NCBI GenBank assembly: GCA_020854105.1
Contig: JADZGB010000002.1
Location: forward strand, 365,432-429,431
DNA: 64,000 nucleotides
Direction: 5' to 3'
Origin: Burkholderiales bacterium
Lineage (GTDB): Bacteria > Pseudomonadota > Gammaproteobacteria > Burkholderiales > SHXO01
Shown: positions 63,870 through 64,000 of the stretch, in pieces
How the letters are laid out: every line of letters begins with the position of its first letter
How positions within the stretch are numbered: the stretch's first letter is position 1
Program-made: the position numbers and the translations under genes
The notes under the pieces: generated by a model
What the model was told of the DNA's origin: nothing
The model's input: the letters and a program-made list of their open reading frames with translations, nothing else
The model's database searches: none

Positions 63870-64000
63870 TGAGTCTGAGGTTTCCCCGGAATTTCGTCTT
63901 CCAAGCTGGAATGGATAGGATAGGCGAAATGGAGGGCTGGAATGTTGAAGATACCGAAGCAGGAGTACACCGCAGAGTTCAAGGAGCTGGCGGTGAAGCG
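63870..64000 (+). mobile_element. left part of an IS3-family element, cut by window edge
   Basis: The orfA start at 63942 implies an insertion sequence running off the window. A TG-initiated stretch, TGAGTCTGAGGTTTCC at 63870, is a plausible left terminal repeat because IS3 ends begin with TG and this is about 70 bases before orfA. The other end is not visible. Confidence 0.5.
63942..64000 (+). CDS. IS3-family transposase orfA, 5' fragment
   Basis: Only the first 19 codons are inside the window: MLKIPKQEYTAEFKELAVK, a start typical of IS3-family OrfA (HTH_Tnp_1) proteins. GGAGGG is well placed upstream. The rest lies beyond 64000. Confidence 0.75.
   Translation, partial: MLKIPKQEYTAEFKELAVK

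Overview
The window is a high-GC (visibly about two thirds G+C) chromosomal segment of a proteobacterium, most likely a betaproteobacterium. BamC and RdgC are restricted to beta/gamma lineages. The order methyltransferase-dapA-bamC-MBL hydrolase, the two-gene carboxynorspermidine route, an FTR1/cytochrome c iron permease and an N-ATPase operon all fit a free-living beta lineage (Rhodocyclales/Burkholderiales-like). This placement is inference. No rRNA, tRNA or CRISPR array was seen.

Layout. 1-6.8 kb: housekeeping genes (partial methyltransferase, dapA, bamC, MBL hydrolase, a small lipoprotein, an L16-hydroxylase-like cupin with a coupled partner, Bcp peroxiredoxin, SlyD-like isomerase). 6.8-18 kb: a PQQ region. 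pqqABCDE lies on the minus strand and diverges from a long proline-rich tonB. Then come a prolyl iminopeptidase, a NarX-type sensor kinase and a NarL-type regulator in a coupled run, a SECOND pqqA gene, and a TonB-dependent receptor that closely resembles the PQQ receptor PqqU (YncD). A perfect inverted repeat, CTCATGA-N3-TCATGAG, occurs in the pqqA1/tonB divergent region and again just upstream of the second pqqA, immediately after the regulator gene. It looks like the operator of a PQQ synthesis/uptake regulon and is the most interesting signal here.

18-28 kb: cytochrome b561, then an iron region: FbpABC ferric transporter parts, cytochrome c-FTR1 permease, FecA-like receptor, DUF2325 protein, bacterioferritin-associated ferredoxin and bacterioferritin, with Fur-like sites at two promoters. 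28-48.5 kb: mixed metabolism: patatin lipoprotein, DsbA-like isomerase, rdgC, class I fructose-bisphosphatase, a 16-bp minisatellite, Lrp/AsnC diverging from an acetolactate synthase, a fused indolepyruvate ferredoxin oxidoreductase, two unusual PEP-utilising-domain proteins, a beta-CASP metallo-hydrolase, an epoxide-hydrolase-like enzyme, an MFS transporter with a short coupled upstream ORF, and a phospholipase-D lipoprotein.

48.5-64 kb: a PaiB-like protein, a small unknown ORF and the carboxynorspermidine dehydrogenase/decarboxylase pair (polyamine synthesis), followed by an accessory stretch. This holds an autotransporter barrel remnant, an intact IS630-type element with recognisable ends, an Old Yellow Enzyme with a divergent LysR regulator, a complete N-ATPase operon (atpDCQRBEFAG, minus strand, almost every junction overlapping by a few bases), a frameshifted AbiEii remnant, and the start of an IS3-family orfA at the right edge.
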